Source: Telluribacter humicola
GTDB lineage: Bacteria; Bacteroidota; Bacteroidia; Cytophagales; Spirosomataceae
Assembly (NCBI RefSeq): GCF_017355935.1
Contig: NZ_JAFIQT010000002.1
Location: 868,001-932,000 of the forward strand
Length of the DNA: 64,000 bases
Direction of reading: 5' to 3'
Of the stretch, positions 32,429 through 42,032 are shown in pieces. The notes under the pieces are model-generated. The model made no database searches, was not told the origin of the DNA, and worked only from the letters and a program-made list of their open reading frames with translations. Made by a program: the position numbers and the translations under genes. Each line of letters starts with the position of its first letter. Within the stretch, counting starts at the first letter, position 1.

Positions 32429-32782
32429 ATGAGTAATATACATATTCAATGCAGTAACGGAATACAATTGAACAGCCTGGAGTACAGCTTGCAGGAATTT
32501 GGGAAGAAACTAGCTACTGAAGAAAGCTCAATCTCAAAAATAGAACGGTGTCTGCGAGCACAACTGGAAGACTGGAAGCAGGAAAGAACCAAGTACAGCA
32601 ATGCCACCACAACGATCATGCAGGTACCTGACGTAGAAATGCTACTCGTACTGGACAAGCCCAACGGTCATATCCTTTTTACATTCTCGGCCAAAAAATG
32701 GTGGTGGCTGTGGGATAACCGTATGGTCAAAGGGTACATGCTGATGCAGAAGTACCGGAATAAAAATCGTATACCGGTATAG
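32429..32782 (+). CDS. Hypothetical protein (117 aa)
   Basis: A 117-residue soluble protein. I used the ATG at 32429; an in-frame GTG at 32405 would add only eight residues. The N-terminal half is helical and charged (SLQEFGKKLATEESSISKIE, then a second helix ending VPDVEMLLVLDKPNG), and the C-terminal part has a hydrophobic/aromatic patch (SAKKWWWLWDNRMVKGYML). No signal peptide. The family is not recognised. A short hairpin at 32837-32856 follows and may end the transcript. Confidence 0.55.
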   Translation: MSNIHIQCSNGIQLNSLEYSLQEFGKKLATEESSISKIERCLRAQLEDWKQERTKYSNATTTIMQVPDVEMLLVLDKPNGHILFTFSAKKWWWLWDNRMVKGYMLMQKYRNKNRIPV

Positions 32783-32836
32783 GTGATAAGATACTTTATA
32801 ACACAGGATAATTTTATTCTTAAACATCAGACGGGA

Positions 32837-32862
32837 TAGGAGCTAAACGGCTCCTAATTATT
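32837..32862 (+). terminator. Weak terminator
   Basis: TAGGAGC (32837-32843) pairs with GCTCCTA (32850-32856), then ATTATTTATT. Short stem; probably ends the 32429-32782 transcript before the iron operon promoter. Confidence 0.5.
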
Positions 32863-32874
32863 TATTCACTTTTA

Positions 32875-32906
32875 TTTGTACCAATTCTAAATAGTGTCTA
32901 TGTTTG
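32875..32906 (+). promoter_or_regulatory. Promoter of the DUF4856-imelysin-HTTM-TonB operon
   Basis: TTTG (32875-32878), 20-nt spacer, then TATGTTTG (32899-32906), an exact TTTG-N20-TAnnTTTG Bacteroidetes sigma-ABfr-type promoter. Predicted start of transcription is near 32913, giving a 75-nt leader before the start codon at 32988. Confidence 0.7.
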
Positions 32907-32987
32907 CGGCACCATTTGTAATTAGTCTAAATAAGCAAGTGGATGGATTACCTGTTCATGAAGTTTACAAACATTATTCTGTTCTAA

Positions 32988-34148
32988 ATGAAAAAGCAAA
33001 CTTTACCCTTGCGCTCTGCATTAGTACTTGCTCTGTCGGTGATGGGAGTTACAGCCTGTAACAATGAGGTGGAGCCGAAAGAGAATCTCCGTTCCAGCAT
33101 TGACTACACTAAACTTACCGCTACGACTCCTTACTCTTCCCTGTTTGTAGACCAAAACGGAGCCAGTACAGTAGATCTTACGGCTGGTAATGCCCGTATC
33201 AATATGTTCAGAGCGTGGGATGCTTACGCCAAGACAGTGACCGCTGCCGGTGCTACTACGCCTCTGGATGCCACTGTATTGAAGAACATGTATGCCAACT
33301 CAGGTAATCCCTTTACCGGCGACTACGCCAACTTGAACTCTACTGGTTTACAGCTACGCAGTGTTACGGCTGTTTCGGCGGCTGATCCTGAGAAAGATCG
33401 CAAACTCATTGATGAATCAATGGTTATGCTGGCTAATACCAGTAAGTCTGTAACGGCTGTTGCCGAAGCAGGAAAAGCCGGTAAGCTGGGTAACTACCTG
33501 GTAGATGCACAAGGTATCGAATGGGGACAGGTAATCGCCAAGTCGCTGATCGGAGCCTATCAATTGGACTACATCGGCAACGTACTCTTGAACGAAGGAT
33601 TGAAAGCTGATAACTATACGCTGGTAGCTGGTAAGCCTTACACCCAACTGGAGCACAACTGGGACGAAGCTTATGCTAACTTTACTCTGAAGCCTGTATA
33701 TGCCGGTGATGCTACTGCTACTTCAAACGGTGGAGAGACTTTCCTGGGTGCTTACGTATGGGAGTATAACAAAGAAGGATACCCCAAGATGCACCAGGCT
33801 TTCCTGAAAGGTCGTGCCGCTATCGTAAATAACGACGTAACTACCTACCAGGAGCAGGCTCGTATAATCCGGACCGAACTTGAAAAAGCTATCGCTAACG
33901 CCGCTATTGGTTACCTCAAAAAGACCCGCGAAAATGCTACTGATCCGGCTCGCCGTGCACACGCTTACAGCGAAGGACTGGGCTTTATCTACTCACTTCG
34001 TTATGCCAAAGTAGCGGGTGCTGATGCTGCTTTCTCGGATGCAATCCTGAACAGCCTGGCGTATACTACTGATGGTATGTGGAAAGTAAAGAATGACCAG
34101 ATCGAGCAGGCTATCAAGACGATCAGTACCAAATTTGGGATCAACTAA
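32988..34148 (+). CDS. DUF4856 lipoprotein
   Basis: A 386-residue lipoprotein. The signal peptide ends in a lipobox (VMGVTACNNEVEP), so the mature N-terminal Cys is lipidated and the protein sits in the envelope. The rest matches the DUF4856 type found beside imelysins in Bacteroidetes (for example FRAWDAYAKTVTAAGA, LDYIGNVLLNEGLKADNY, and NWDEAYANFTLKPVY). Function is unknown; genomic partners suggest iron or haem uptake. First gene of a four-gene operon. Confidence 0.85.
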   Translation: MKKQTLPLRSALVLALSVMGVTACNNEVEPKENLRSSIDYTKLTATTPYSSLFVDQNGASTVDLTAGNARINMFRAWDAYAKTVTAAGATTPLDATVLKNMYANSGNPFTGDYANLNSTGLQLRSVTAVSAADPEKDRKLIDESMVMLANTSKSVTAVAEAGKAGKLGNYLVDAQGIEWGQVIAKSLIGAYQLDYIGNVLLNEGLKADNYTLVAGKPYTQLEHNWDEAYANFTLKPVYAGDATATSNGGETFLGAYVWEYNKEGYPKMHQAFLKGRAAIVNNDVTTYQEQARIIRTELEKAIANAAIGYLKKTRENATDPARRAHAYSEGLGFIYSLRYAKVAGADAAFSDAILNSLAYTTDGMWKVKNDQIEQAIKTISTKFGIN

Positions 34149-34237
34149 TAGTATTATAAGAATATAAGCTACTGCTAATGGAGCAGAGTGCCTTGCATGA
34201 GGTACTCTGCTTCTGTTTGTTGAAAGATCTATTCAAT

Positions 34238-35380
34238 ATGTTAAGACAACTGGTAAAAAATACCACCTACTTCTGTGTGATGCTGGCCATCATCTGGGCC
34301 TGTGGTAACGGAGGTGAAGAGCCTACACCCGGTACCGACACGGACAATATGGACCGGAAGGCTATGCTTACCCACATGGCCGATAACATCATCATTCCTT
34401 CCTACGATAATTTTAGGGTAAAGTTTGATGTCATGAAGTCCGCTTCGGACGCATTTGCAGCTACGCCTAATCAGACTACGCTGACTGCCTTTCGTAAGGC
34501 CTGGGAAGAGGCTTACATTGAGTGGCAGAAGGTAGAACTGTTTGATATTGGTCCGGGCGAGGTGCATACCATGCGCTACTACTTCAATATCTATCCGGCC
34601 GATGTACAAGGCATCGCTACCAACATAGCCAATCCCGCTTCGGATCTGGAACTACCTACTTCTTTTGCCCGTCAGGGTTTCCCGGCGCTGGACTACCTGA
34701 TCAACGGGGTAGGAGCTACTGACGCCGAGATCGTAGATTACTATACCACCACACCGGAGGCGGCAGCCCGTCGTGCCTACATCAAGCGCGTCACCGACCG
34801 GATGAATAGCCTCCTGACTATGGTAATCAACGAGTGGAAAGGCAGCTACCGTGACTCCTTCATCAGCAAGACCGGCCTGGATATCAGCTCCTCTACTTCC
34901 AACCTGGTTAACAGCTACGTCATGCACTTTGAGCGCTACGTTCGTTCGGGTAAGTTTGGTATCCCATCGGGGGCCATGCTGAATGGGGTAGTGGCTCCGG
35001 AAAAAGTGGAAGCTTTTTATAAGAAAGATCTGTCACTGACACTGGCCAAAACAGCTCATCAGGCTGTCGTGGATTTCTTTAATGGAAAGAATGTAAAAAC
35101 CGGCGAAACCGGTCCTTCCTTCAGTAGCTACCTCACCGCACTGGGCGCTAAGGATAGCAGCACCGGCAAGACGCTGGCTGAACTCATCAATGCCCAGTTC
35201 GCTGCCAGCAAGGCCAAGATGGATGCCCTGCAGCCTAATCTGTACAATGAGATCAAAACCAATAACCAGGCGGTAAAGGATGTATACACCGAGATGCAGA
35301 AGGCGGTCCGGATGCTGAAAGTAGACATGGCCTCTGCCATGAGTATCACCATTACCTACGTGGATAACGACGGCGACTAA
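34238..35380 (+). CDS. Imelysin-family lipoprotein
   Basis: A 380-residue protein. I used the ATG at 34238 because it gives a signal peptide with lipobox (VMLAIIWACGNGGEEP); a frame extension to 34178 would destroy it. The helical-bundle imelysin (peptidase M75/EfeO-like) domain is visible: AFRKAWEEAYIEWQKVELFD, a short FDIGPGEVHTMR segment, and RQGFPALDYLINGVG. The exact G-x-H-x-x-E metalloprotease motif is not clear, so a binding role is more likely than proteolysis. Known imelysins act in iron uptake. It lies 89 bp after the DUF4856 gene. Confidence 0.88.
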   Translation: MLRQLVKNTTYFCVMLAIIWACGNGGEEPTPGTDTDNMDRKAMLTHMADNIIIPSYDNFRVKFDVMKSASDAFAATPNQTTLTAFRKAWEEAYIEWQKVELFDIGPGEVHTMRYYFNIYPADVQGIATNIANPASDLELPTSFARQGFPALDYLINGVGATDAEIVDYYTTTPEAAARRAYIKRVTDRMNSLLTMVINEWKGSYRDSFISKTGLDISSSTSNLVNSYVMHFERYVRSGKFGIPSGAMLNGVVAPEKVEAFYKKDLSLTLAKTAHQAVVDFFNGKNVKTGETGPSFSSYLTALGAKDSSTGKTLAELINAQFAASKAKMDALQPNLYNEIKTNNQAVKDVYTEMQKAVRMLKVDMASAMSITITYVDNDGD

Positions 35381-35407
35381 TCAGGAGGCAAAAGGCTCCG
35401 CTAGTAC

Positions 35408-36757
35408 ATGCAGAGATACTTACATACAACTACCTCCGCGGCTCCGTTAGCCGTTTTCAGGATCCTGTTCGGGCTCCTGTTGCTGGGGGGTATTGTACGA
35501 TTCTGGAGTTACGGCTGGATCTATGAACTGTATATCAGGCCCAAGTACTTCTTCCCCTTTTACGGCCTTGAGTTTGTAAAGCCACTGGGAGAATTTACCT
35601 ATATACTATTTGCGGTCTGTGGGCTATCGGCATTGCTGGTAGCCCTCGGGCTTTTTTACAGGCTGGCGGCGGCTACGCTGTTTCTGAGCTTTACGTACAT
35701 CGAGCTCATCGACAAGACTACCTACCTCAACCACTACTACTTCATCAGCATGATGTGCCTTATGCTGATATTCCTGCCGGCCCATGTCTACTTCTCAGTG
35801 GATGCCTACCGCAACCCGAAGCTACGGGCCGATCAGGTACCGGCCTGGTGTCTGGATGTGGTAAAGCTGTTTGTGGGCTTTCTGTATTTTTTTGCCGGAC
35901 TGGCCAAGCTCAACAGCGACTGGCTGTTGCAGGCCCAGCCGCTCCGGATCTGGCTACCGGCCCACAATGACCTGCCGGTAGCTGGTTTCCTGCTCAACTA
36001 CACGTGGGTGGCCTACCTGTTTAGCTGGTTTGGCTGCCTGTACGACCTGAGTATTCCGTTCCTGCTCTGGAACCGCAGTACCCGTCCGTGGGCCTATGCG
36101 GCGGTAGTGGTATTTCACGGATTGACGGCTCTGCTGTTCCCGATCGGGATGTTTCCCTACGTCATGATTATGACGGCACTGATTTTCTTCTCCGCCGGTT
36201 TTCACCAGCGCATTATCAACTTCCTGGGCCGGATGCTACGGCTGCGGGGGGATCAATTGCTCCCGCGCAGGATCTACCGCATGCACCCGGCTTTGAACTA
36301 TGTACTGGCTGGGGTATTTGTGGTGTTTTTTGCTACGCAACTGGTGCTGCCATTCAGGTACCTGCTGTATCCCGGCGAGTTGTTCTGGACCGAGCAGGGG
36401 TACCGGTTTTCGTGGAGGGTTATGCTGATAGAGAAGGCCGGCCATACTGAGTTTACGGTGCGGGACCAGGCTGGCAAAAAAGTAATTGTAAATAACAGTG
36501 AGTTCCTGACGCCCCTGCAGGAGAAGATGATGGCTACCCAGCCGGACATGATCCTGCAGTACGCCCACATCCTTCGTGACTATTACACGCAGCAGGGCTT
36601 TGACCGCCCGCAGGTCTTTGCCGACTCCTACGTAACGCTCAATGGACGCCTTGGGCGTCCCCTGATAGACCCTGAGGTCAATCTGGCTAATGAAACAGAA
36701 ACATTCAGTCCCAAATCCTGGATTACCCCCTTCAACGATGAAATCAAAGGTTTTTAA
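35408..36757 (+). CDS. HTTM-domain membrane protein (vitamin K-dependent gamma-carboxylase-like)
   Basis: A 449-residue membrane protein with about six hydrophobic segments in residues 15-340 (FRILFGLLLLGGIVRFW, AVCGLSALLVALGLFY, MMCLMLIFLPAHVYFSV) and a soluble C-terminal part (340-449). This is the HTTM domain found in gamma-glutamyl carboxylases and bacterial relatives of unknown function. It is 28 bp after the imelysin gene and overlaps the start of the TonB receptor gene by 20 bp. That placement implies a role in the same uptake process. No carboxylation substrate is known here. Confidence 0.87.
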   Translation: MQRYLHTTTSAAPLAVFRILFGLLLLGGIVRFWSYGWIYELYIRPKYFFPFYGLEFVKPLGEFTYILFAVCGLSALLVALGLFYRLAAATLFLSFTYIELIDKTTYLNHYYFISMMCLMLIFLPAHVYFSVDAYRNPKLRADQVPAWCLDVVKLFVGFLYFFAGLAKLNSDWLLQAQPLRIWLPAHNDLPVAGFLLNYTWVAYLFSWFGCLYDLSIPFLLWNRSTRPWAYAAVVVFHGLTALLFPIGMFPYVMIMTALIFFSAGFHQRIINFLGRMLRLRGDQLLPRRIYRMHPALNYVLAGVFVVFFATQLVLPFRYLLYPGELFWTEQGYRFSWRVMLIEKAGHTEFTVRDQAGKKVIVNNSEFLTPLQEKMMATQPDMILQYAHILRDYYTQQGFDRPQVFADSYVTLNGRLGRPLIDPEVNLANETETFSPKSWITPFNDEIKGF

Positions 36758-39176
36758 CTGCCTCCTCCTCTGTCTGCTTGCCACCTGCACGCTGGCACAG
36801 TCACCCTCCCAGACGGGAGTACTGGTAGGGGGTGTAGTTATTTCAAAAAATAGTAATACTCCACTATCCGGCTGTACCTTATATCTGGGAAACGGACAGC
36901 GTACTGCCAGCACTAAAACGGAAGGAGAGTTCCGGTTTGTAGACATCCCCAATGGTACCTATGACCTGCATGTTACCCATCCCGACTTCAAAGCCTACAA
37001 GCAGACGGTAAAGGTACAGGGGCAACCCATACAGTTACGGATTGAGCTGATGACACGCGACGAGAACCTGGATGAGGTACTGGTCAAAGAGAAGCAGGGG
37101 GAGCTGAGCTTTACCCGTATGCGGGGCGTGGAGAGTATGGGTATCTACGAAGGAAAAAAAACGGAGGTGATTCTGCCCGAGAAGCTTACGGCCAACCTGG
37201 CTACCAACAATGCCCGTCAGGTATTTGCCCGGGTGGCCGGTCTGAATATCTGGGAAAACGACGGAGCCGGTCTGCAGCTGAGCATCGGCGGGCGTGGCCT
37301 GGACCCCAACCGTACTTCTAACTTCAACGTACGGCAGAATGGCTACGACATCAGCGCCGATGCGCTGGGGTATCCCGAGAGCTACTATACGCCACCCATC
37401 GAAGCCGTAGGAAAGATCCAGATTGTACGGGGAGCGGCTTCATTGCAGTACGGTACGCAGTTTGGCGGCCTGCTGAACTTCGTGATGAAAAAGCCCGTAC
37501 AGGACCGCAAGCTCGAGCTGACGGTTCGTCAGACGGGTGGTTCGTTTGGCTTCTACAACGGCTTTGTCAGCGCCAGCGGTACGGTAGGCAAGGTAAGCTA
37601 CTACAGCTTTGCCCAGTACAAGCGGGGAGACGGCTGGCGGCCCAACTCCGGCTTCAACAACCTGAATCTCTTTGCGGATGTAGACTATAAGATCTCTGAA
37701 AATACCACCATAGGTATTGATGTTACCCACATGGACTACCTGGCTCAGCAACCGGGCGGGCTGTCCGACGCCATGTTTAGGCAGGACCCCCGCCAGAGCA
37801 ACCGCGAACGCAACTGGTTTGAGGTAGACTGGAACATGATGGCCCTGCACTTTGATCATAAGTTCAATGCCTTCAATGAATTCAATCTGCGTGTGTTTGG
37901 TCTGGCGGCGCATCGCTACTCCCTGGGCTTCCGCCCCAACCGGGTAGCTACCGTCGATGATAACAGTGAGCGTGATCTGATCAAGGGAGAGTTTACGAAC
38001 TGGGGCGCGGAGGCACGGTACCTGAAGCGCTACTTCGTCGGACCAGCCCAGTCGGTGTTGCTGATCGGCGCCCGCTACTACTCGGGCTACAATCATAGTA
38101 TGCAGGGGCTGGGAAGTACTGGTAAGGGGGCTGATTTTACCTTTGTGGAGCCGGATCGGTTTATTACCTACGATTACAGCTTCCCGAACAAAAACGTATC
38201 CTTGTTCCTGGAGAATATCTTTTACCTCAACGACAAGCTCAGCCTGACACCGGGGCTGCGCTACGAGTATATTCATACCACCGCCAATGGATACTACGGC
38301 AGCATATCCCGTGATCTGGCCGGTAACATCATCACTATCCAGCGTACCGACGAGAGCCGTACCAACGGCCGCCAGTTCCTGCTGGGTGGCCTGGGGGTAA
38401 GCTACAAGCCTGTCCCGTACGTGGATGTCTACGCCAATGCTTCTCAGAACTACCGCTCCATTACATTCAGCGATATGCGAATTGCCAATCCTTCGCAGGT
38501 GATTGATCCGAACATGAAAGATGAAAAGGGGCATTCGGTGGATGTCGGGATTCGTAGCCACCAGACTCAATTCCTGAACTTCGACCTGAGTGCTTTCTAC
38601 CTCAACTACAACAACCGCATCGGTGAGGTGCAGTTCTATGACGAGAGCAACCGTGTCATGCGGAAGCGGGGCAATATTGGTCAGGCTGTGATCATGGGAG
38701 TAGAGTCCTATGTAGAAGGCGATGTGCTGCACTACTTCCTTCCCCAGAAGCCGGAACTGAGCGGTGTGCTATTTACCAACCTGGCTCTGATCCAGTCGGA
38801 GTACCGGAATAGTGAGATGGTGGGCGTAGCCGGTAAACAGGTGGAGTTTGTACCTAAGGTAAATCTGAAGTCGGGACTGCGGATCGGGTACCGTAGCTTG
38901 AAGGCCTCTTTGCAGTACACACACCTGTCCGACCAGTTTACGGAGGCCACCAACGCGGTGGATGGCGGCGTGGCCGGAGTAGTAGGTGTCATACCGGCCT
39001 ATACCATTATGGATGCCAGTGCTTCCTACGACTTTAAGCGTTTCCGGCTGGAAGGCAGCGTCAATAACCTGGCCAACACCATGTACTTCACCCGCCGGGC
39101 TACGGGCTATCCGGGGCCGGGTATCCTGCCTTCGGATGGGAGAGGGTACTACCTTACCCTACAGGTAAAGTTATAA
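36738..39176 (+). CDS. TonB-dependent outer-membrane receptor
   Basis: A 812-residue receptor starting at the ATG at 36738, 20 bp inside the HTTM gene, where a signal peptide begins (MKSKVFNCLLLCLLATCTLA). It has a carboxypeptidase-like regulatory domain (about 25-110), a plug domain (NARQVFARVAGLNIWE, QIVRGAASLQYGTQFGG) and a beta barrel to the C-terminal aromatic-poor strand YLTLQVKL. FecA/iron-siderophore-type receptors share this form. It should import a ferric complex (substrate not determinable) using TonB energy, with the upstream lipoproteins as surface or periplasmic partners. Confidence 0.93.
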   Translation: MKSKVFNCLLLCLLATCTLAQSPSQTGVLVGGVVISKNSNTPLSGCTLYLGNGQRTASTKTEGEFRFVDIPNGTYDLHVTHPDFKAYKQTVKVQGQPIQLRIELMTRDENLDEVLVKEKQGELSFTRMRGVESMGIYEGKKTEVILPEKLTANLATNNARQVFARVAGLNIWENDGAGLQLSIGGRGLDPNRTSNFNVRQNGYDISADALGYPESYYTPPIEAVGKIQIVRGAASLQYGTQFGGLLNFVMKKPVQDRKLELTVRQTGGSFGFYNGFVSASGTVGKVSYYSFAQYKRGDGWRPNSGFNNLNLFADVDYKISENTTIGIDVTHMDYLAQQPGGLSDAMFRQDPRQSNRERNWFEVDWNMMALHFDHKFNAFNEFNLRVFGLAAHRYSLGFRPNRVATVDDNSERDLIKGEFTNWGAEARYLKRYFVGPAQSVLLIGARYYSGYNHSMQGLGSTGKGADFTFVEPDRFITYDYSFPNKNVSLFLENIFYLNDKLSLTPGLRYEYIHTTANGYYGSISRDLAGNIITIQRTDESRTNGRQFLLGGLGVSYKPVPYVDVYANASQNYRSITFSDMRIANPSQVIDPNMKDEKGHSVDVGIRSHQTQFLNFDLSAFYLNYNNRIGEVQFYDESNRVMRKRGNIGQAVIMGVESYVEGDVLHYFLPQKPELSGVLFTNLALIQSEYRNSEMVGVAGKQVEFVPKVNLKSGLRIGYRSLKASLQYTHLSDQFTEATNAVDGGVAGVVGVIPAYTIMDASASYDFKRFRLEGSVNNLANTMYFTRRATGYPGPGILPSDGRGYYLTLQVKL

Positions 39177-39201
39177 GACGTACTTAGTATATTACTGCAA
39201 C

Positions 39202-39238
39202 GGCAGCCCTACGAGTTGGTAGGGCTGCCATTTTTTTA
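39202..39238 (+). terminator. Terminator of the imelysin/TonB operon
   Basis: GGCAGCCCTAC (39202-39212) pairs perfectly with GTAGGGCTGCC (39219-39229), 6-nt loop, then ATTTTTTT. Lies 26 bp after the receptor stop. Confidence 0.85.
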
Positions 39239-39438
39239 TGGCTGTCACTACAAGGATGTACCTATTGAAATCTGTTCAACCTTAGCGAGTTAGGCAGAAA
39301 GGCGAGCTCTGTTTTTAGATAGATGAGTGGCTGTGATAATTAACTATTGATTAAAATAAATAGACAAATGTGATTGATATTTGTTATAGTTGTGTAAAAA
39401 ATAGAATATATAGCTAACATTTTTACACCTCTTAGACT

Positions 39439-39837
39439 ATGCAAAAGACTACGATTCGTCTGCCGTTGTACGTTAGTCCGGTACAGGCCGGCTTCCCGTC
39501 TCCGGCGGACGACTACATCGAGCTGGACCTCGATCTGAACGATTACCTCATCGACAAACCTCATTCGACGTTCTGTGTGCGGGTCAAAGGCAACAGCATG
39601 GAAGGTACACTGATTCGAAAAGATGACATCCTGATTGTGGATCGCTCCAAGACTCCTACCAACGGGCGGGTCATTGTGGCCGCTCTGAACGGAGAGTTTA
39701 CGGTCAAGCGGCTTTTGATTACCTCGGCAGGTGCTTTTCTGCAGGCCGAACATCCTGCCTATGATCCCATCCGTATCGAACCCGGCATGGACTTCCAGAT
39801 CTGGGGCGTCGTCACCTATACCATTCATAAGCAATAA
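39439..39837 (+). CDS. umuD: UmuD-like autoproteolytic subunit of DNA polymerase V
   Basis: A 132-residue S24-family protein. The self-cleavage region GFPSPADDYIELDLDL mirrors E. coli UmuD, with predicted cleavage Ala17-Gly18. The catalytic dyad is intact: Ser53 (KGNSMEGT) and Lys90 (GEFTVKRL). UmuD is cleaved under RecA stimulation to UmuD', which joins UmuC in error-prone polymerase V. The stop is only 3 bp before umuC. SOS control is expected, but I could not identify a LexA box in this phylum. It gives an internal control for the mutated S24 domain at 2371-3219. Confidence 0.95.
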   Translation: MQKTTIRLPLYVSPVQAGFPSPADDYIELDLDLNDYLIDKPHSTFCVRVKGNSMEGTLIRKDDILIVDRSKTPTNGRVIVAALNGEFTVKRLLITSAGAFLQAEHPAYDPIRIEPGMDFQIWGVVTYTIHKQ

Positions 39838-39840
39838 GCT

Positions 39841-41118
39841 ATGTTCGCTCTCATTGACTGTAATAATTTCTATGCTTCCTGCGAGCGGGTATTTGATCCT
39901 ACGCTGGAAGATAAGCCGGTGGTTATTCTTTCTAATAATGATGGCTGCGTCATTGCCCGCTCCAATGAAGCCAAGGCCTTAGGCATTAACATGGCCGCTC
40001 CGGCATTTATGATGAAGGAGGTACTGGAAAAACATCAGGTGCAGGTGTTTTCGAGTAACTATGCCCTGTACGGCAACATGAGCAACCGCGTTATGTGTAC
40101 GCTGCACGAGCTGGTACCGGCCCTGGAGGTATACTCTATTGATGAGGCTTTTCTGGACCTGCGCAATATGCCCTACACAGACCTGGACAAGCTGGCCCGG
40201 CGTATTCGCAAAACCGTACGGCAGTATACTGGTATCCCCGTTTGTGTGGGTATAGCTCCCACCAAGACTCTGGCTAAATTAGCTAATCGCTATGTCAAGG
40301 AGTACACGAAAACGGGCGTATTCCTGATAGACAATGATCAGGTACGGGATCAGGCGCTGGCGGCAACGGCCGCTGGGGATGTTTGGGGAGTGGGGCGCCA
40401 GTACGGCAAGCTCCTGGAGGAGCATGGTATCTCTTCGGCGCTTGATCTGGCCCGAACCGATATAAACTGGATTAAGAAGCACATGAGCGTCGTGGGGGAG
40501 CGAATGGTACGGGAGCTGCGCGGAGAGCCCTGTTACGATCTGGACGAGCAGCCTCAGCCTAAAAAAGGTATCATTACCAGTCGCAGTTTTGGCACACCCG
40601 TGACCGACTACGCGATACTGCAGGAGGCTGTGGCCACCTTCACGGCCCGCTGCGCCGAAAAGCTACGAAAGCAAAAGTCAGCGGCTCACCTGATGCACGT
40701 ATTTACCTTCACCAACCGGCACCGCCCCGACCAGCCCCAGTACTACGGCTCTAAAGTGCTACATCTGCCTGTCGCTACCAACTCGACCATGGAGATGATA
40801 GAAGTAGCCATGAGGGGCCTGAAACTCATATTCCGCAAAGGATATTACTATAAGAAAGCGGGTATCATGGTCAGTGGCCTCGTACCCGAAGACCAGGTAC
40901 AGACCGATCTATTTGCCATGAATGAAAGAAAGCGGGAGCTGGACCGAAAAGCCCTGGTAGCCCTGGATAAGATCAACCGGCGCATGGGGCGCGATACGGT
41001 GCGGGTGGCTTTGCAGGGGTATAATAGCTCCTGGCACTTGCGTCAGGAGAGGAAATCACGCTGTTATACGACACGCTGGGCTGAACTGCTGGAGATAGGG
41101 GCCAATGAGCTACGGTAG
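39841..41118 (+). CDS. umuC: UmuC-like Y-family translesion DNA polymerase
   Basis: A 425-residue Y-family polymerase catalysing error-prone bypass of damaged bases. Metal ligands Asp6 ([14 protein letters not shown]), Asp101 and Glu102 ([11 protein letters not shown]) are in place. The steric region and palm/fingers are followed by [15 protein letters not shown] (HhH) and a C-terminal little-finger and UmuC tail ([17 protein letters not shown]). Co-transcribed with umuD (3-bp gap). Length is normal. It would raise mutagenesis after DNA damage. Confidence 0.95.
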   Translation: MFALIDCNNFYASCERVFDPTLEDKPVVILSNNDGCVIARSNEAKALGINMAAPAFMMKEVLEKHQVQVFSSNYALYGNMSNRVMCTLHELVPALEVYSIDEAFLDLRNMPYTDLDKLARRIRKTVRQYTGIPVCVGIAPTKTLAKLANRYVKEYTKTGVFLIDNDQVRDQALAATAAGDVWGVGRQYGKLLEEHGISSALDLARTDINWIKKHMSVVGERMVRELRGEPCYDLDEQPQPKKGIITSRSFGTPVTDYAILQEAVATFTARCAEKLRKQKSAAHLMHVFTFTNRHRPDQPQYYGSKVLHLPVATNSTMEMIEVAMRGLKLIFRKGYYYKKAGIMVSGLVPEDQVQTDLFAMNERKRELDRKALVALDKINRRMGRDTVRVALQGYNSSWHLRQERKSRCYTTRWAELLEIGANELR

Positions 41119-41129
41119 TCACTACAAAA

Positions 41130-41160
41130 AATTCCCTACTGGCAAGGCCATTAGGGAATT
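41130..41160. terminator. Hairpin after umuC
   Basis: AATTCCCTA (41130-41138) pairs with TAGGGAATT (41152-41160), with an inner TGGC/GCCA stem. Poly-A precedes it, so the T tract is on the minus strand; it probably still ends the umuDC transcript. Confidence 0.65.
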
Positions 41161-41600
41161 CTATTAGTTTACCCACCTTTCAATAACTTTATAATTGTTA
41201 TTAAAAAGTAGTGTAAATATACGTGATGATTATGTATAAGTAACGGGTATATAGTAAAACTATTTAATAGTTACAATTTATTCTTCTGCTTGTCTAGTAC
41301 CAGGAGACGGTAAACAAACACCCGTATAAGCCTTAAGATCGTTGGGCAGGTGGAAGTAGGTAACTTTTTAAAATAGACCTTCCTGCACCTGTGAAGGCCA
41401 TTTTCTGTATTTGTAACGATATTTTGGGTGGCGATGGTATGTATTTATCAAAAAGCTCCTCATGAGATTCCTCCTGTACGATATATAGCTTTTGGTTAAT
41501 GAGAAGTGTTTTTGAGTAAGTCGCTGAAAACCATTGATTATTGTTTTGATATTTTATATATTTAGTGCAACAGCCTTCACACCTCTATCCAACTATACAC
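41161..41600. other. Gene-free region before third response regulator
   Basis: 440 bp, AT-rich, with no credible frame. Near its right end ATTG-N20-TATATTTA (41533-41564) differs from the Bacteroidetes promoter consensus only at the last base, and may drive the gene at 41601. Confidence 0.45.
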
Positions 41601-42032
41601 ATGACTACGACCTGCCTACTTATTGACGATGATGTCGATGAACATTTTCTCTTCGAAAAAGCTCTGCGCGATATAAATCCCGAGCTGGGATGTGTACTGG
41701 AAGATAACGGAAGGAAAGCCGTAGAAAAGCTTTATGTTGATCTGTCGATCAAGCCGGAAGTTATATTTCTGGACTTGAATATGCCGGGAATGGATGGAAA
41801 GCAATGTCTGGCCGAACTCAGAAAGATTGACCGCCTTAAAGAGGTACCCATTGTTATCTACTCCACCTCTTCCAATACCCAGGATGTGAACGAAACCCAA
41901 AAAATGGGCTCTGCCGGCTATATGGTCAAGCCTGACCATTATAGTGAACTGGTACAAACCCTAAATCGGGTTCTGAATGTCGTTACCCACAGCCATACCC
42001 ACTTCTTTTTTAATAAGGATTCGCTAAACTAA
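41601..42032 (+). CDS. Single-domain response regulator (Rcp1-like), paralogue 3
   Basis: A 143-residue receiver domain, closely similar to the proteins at 25920 and 26823. LLIDDDVDEHFLFEKALRDI holds the acidic pocket, Asp in VIFLDLNMPGMDGKQCLAEL is the phosphoacceptor, and VIYSTSSNTQDVNE and GSAGYMVKPDHY supply Ser/Thr and Lys. The ATG at 41601 matches paralogue starts; an upstream frame extension to 41565 lacks homology. No output domain, and no kinase adjacent except a different response regulator gene nearby on the other strand. Short C-terminal tail HFFFNKDSLN. Confidence 0.9.
   Translation: MTTTCLLIDDDVDEHFLFEKALRDINPELGCVLEDNGRKAVEKLYVDLSIKPEVIFLDLNMPGMDGKQCLAELRKIDRLKEVPIVIYSTSSNTQDVNETQKMGSAGYMVKPDHYSELVQTLNRVLNVVTHSHTHFFFNKDSLN

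Noticed and set aside
37440-38732. A 430-codon leftward frame opposite the TonB receptor
   Set aside because: It lies entirely inside the receptor gene on the other strand, has no family motif, and follows the codon structure of the real gene.
39340-39438. SOS box upstream of umuD
   Set aside because: AT-rich region with no inverted repeat I could defend; the LexA motif in this phylum is not certain to me.
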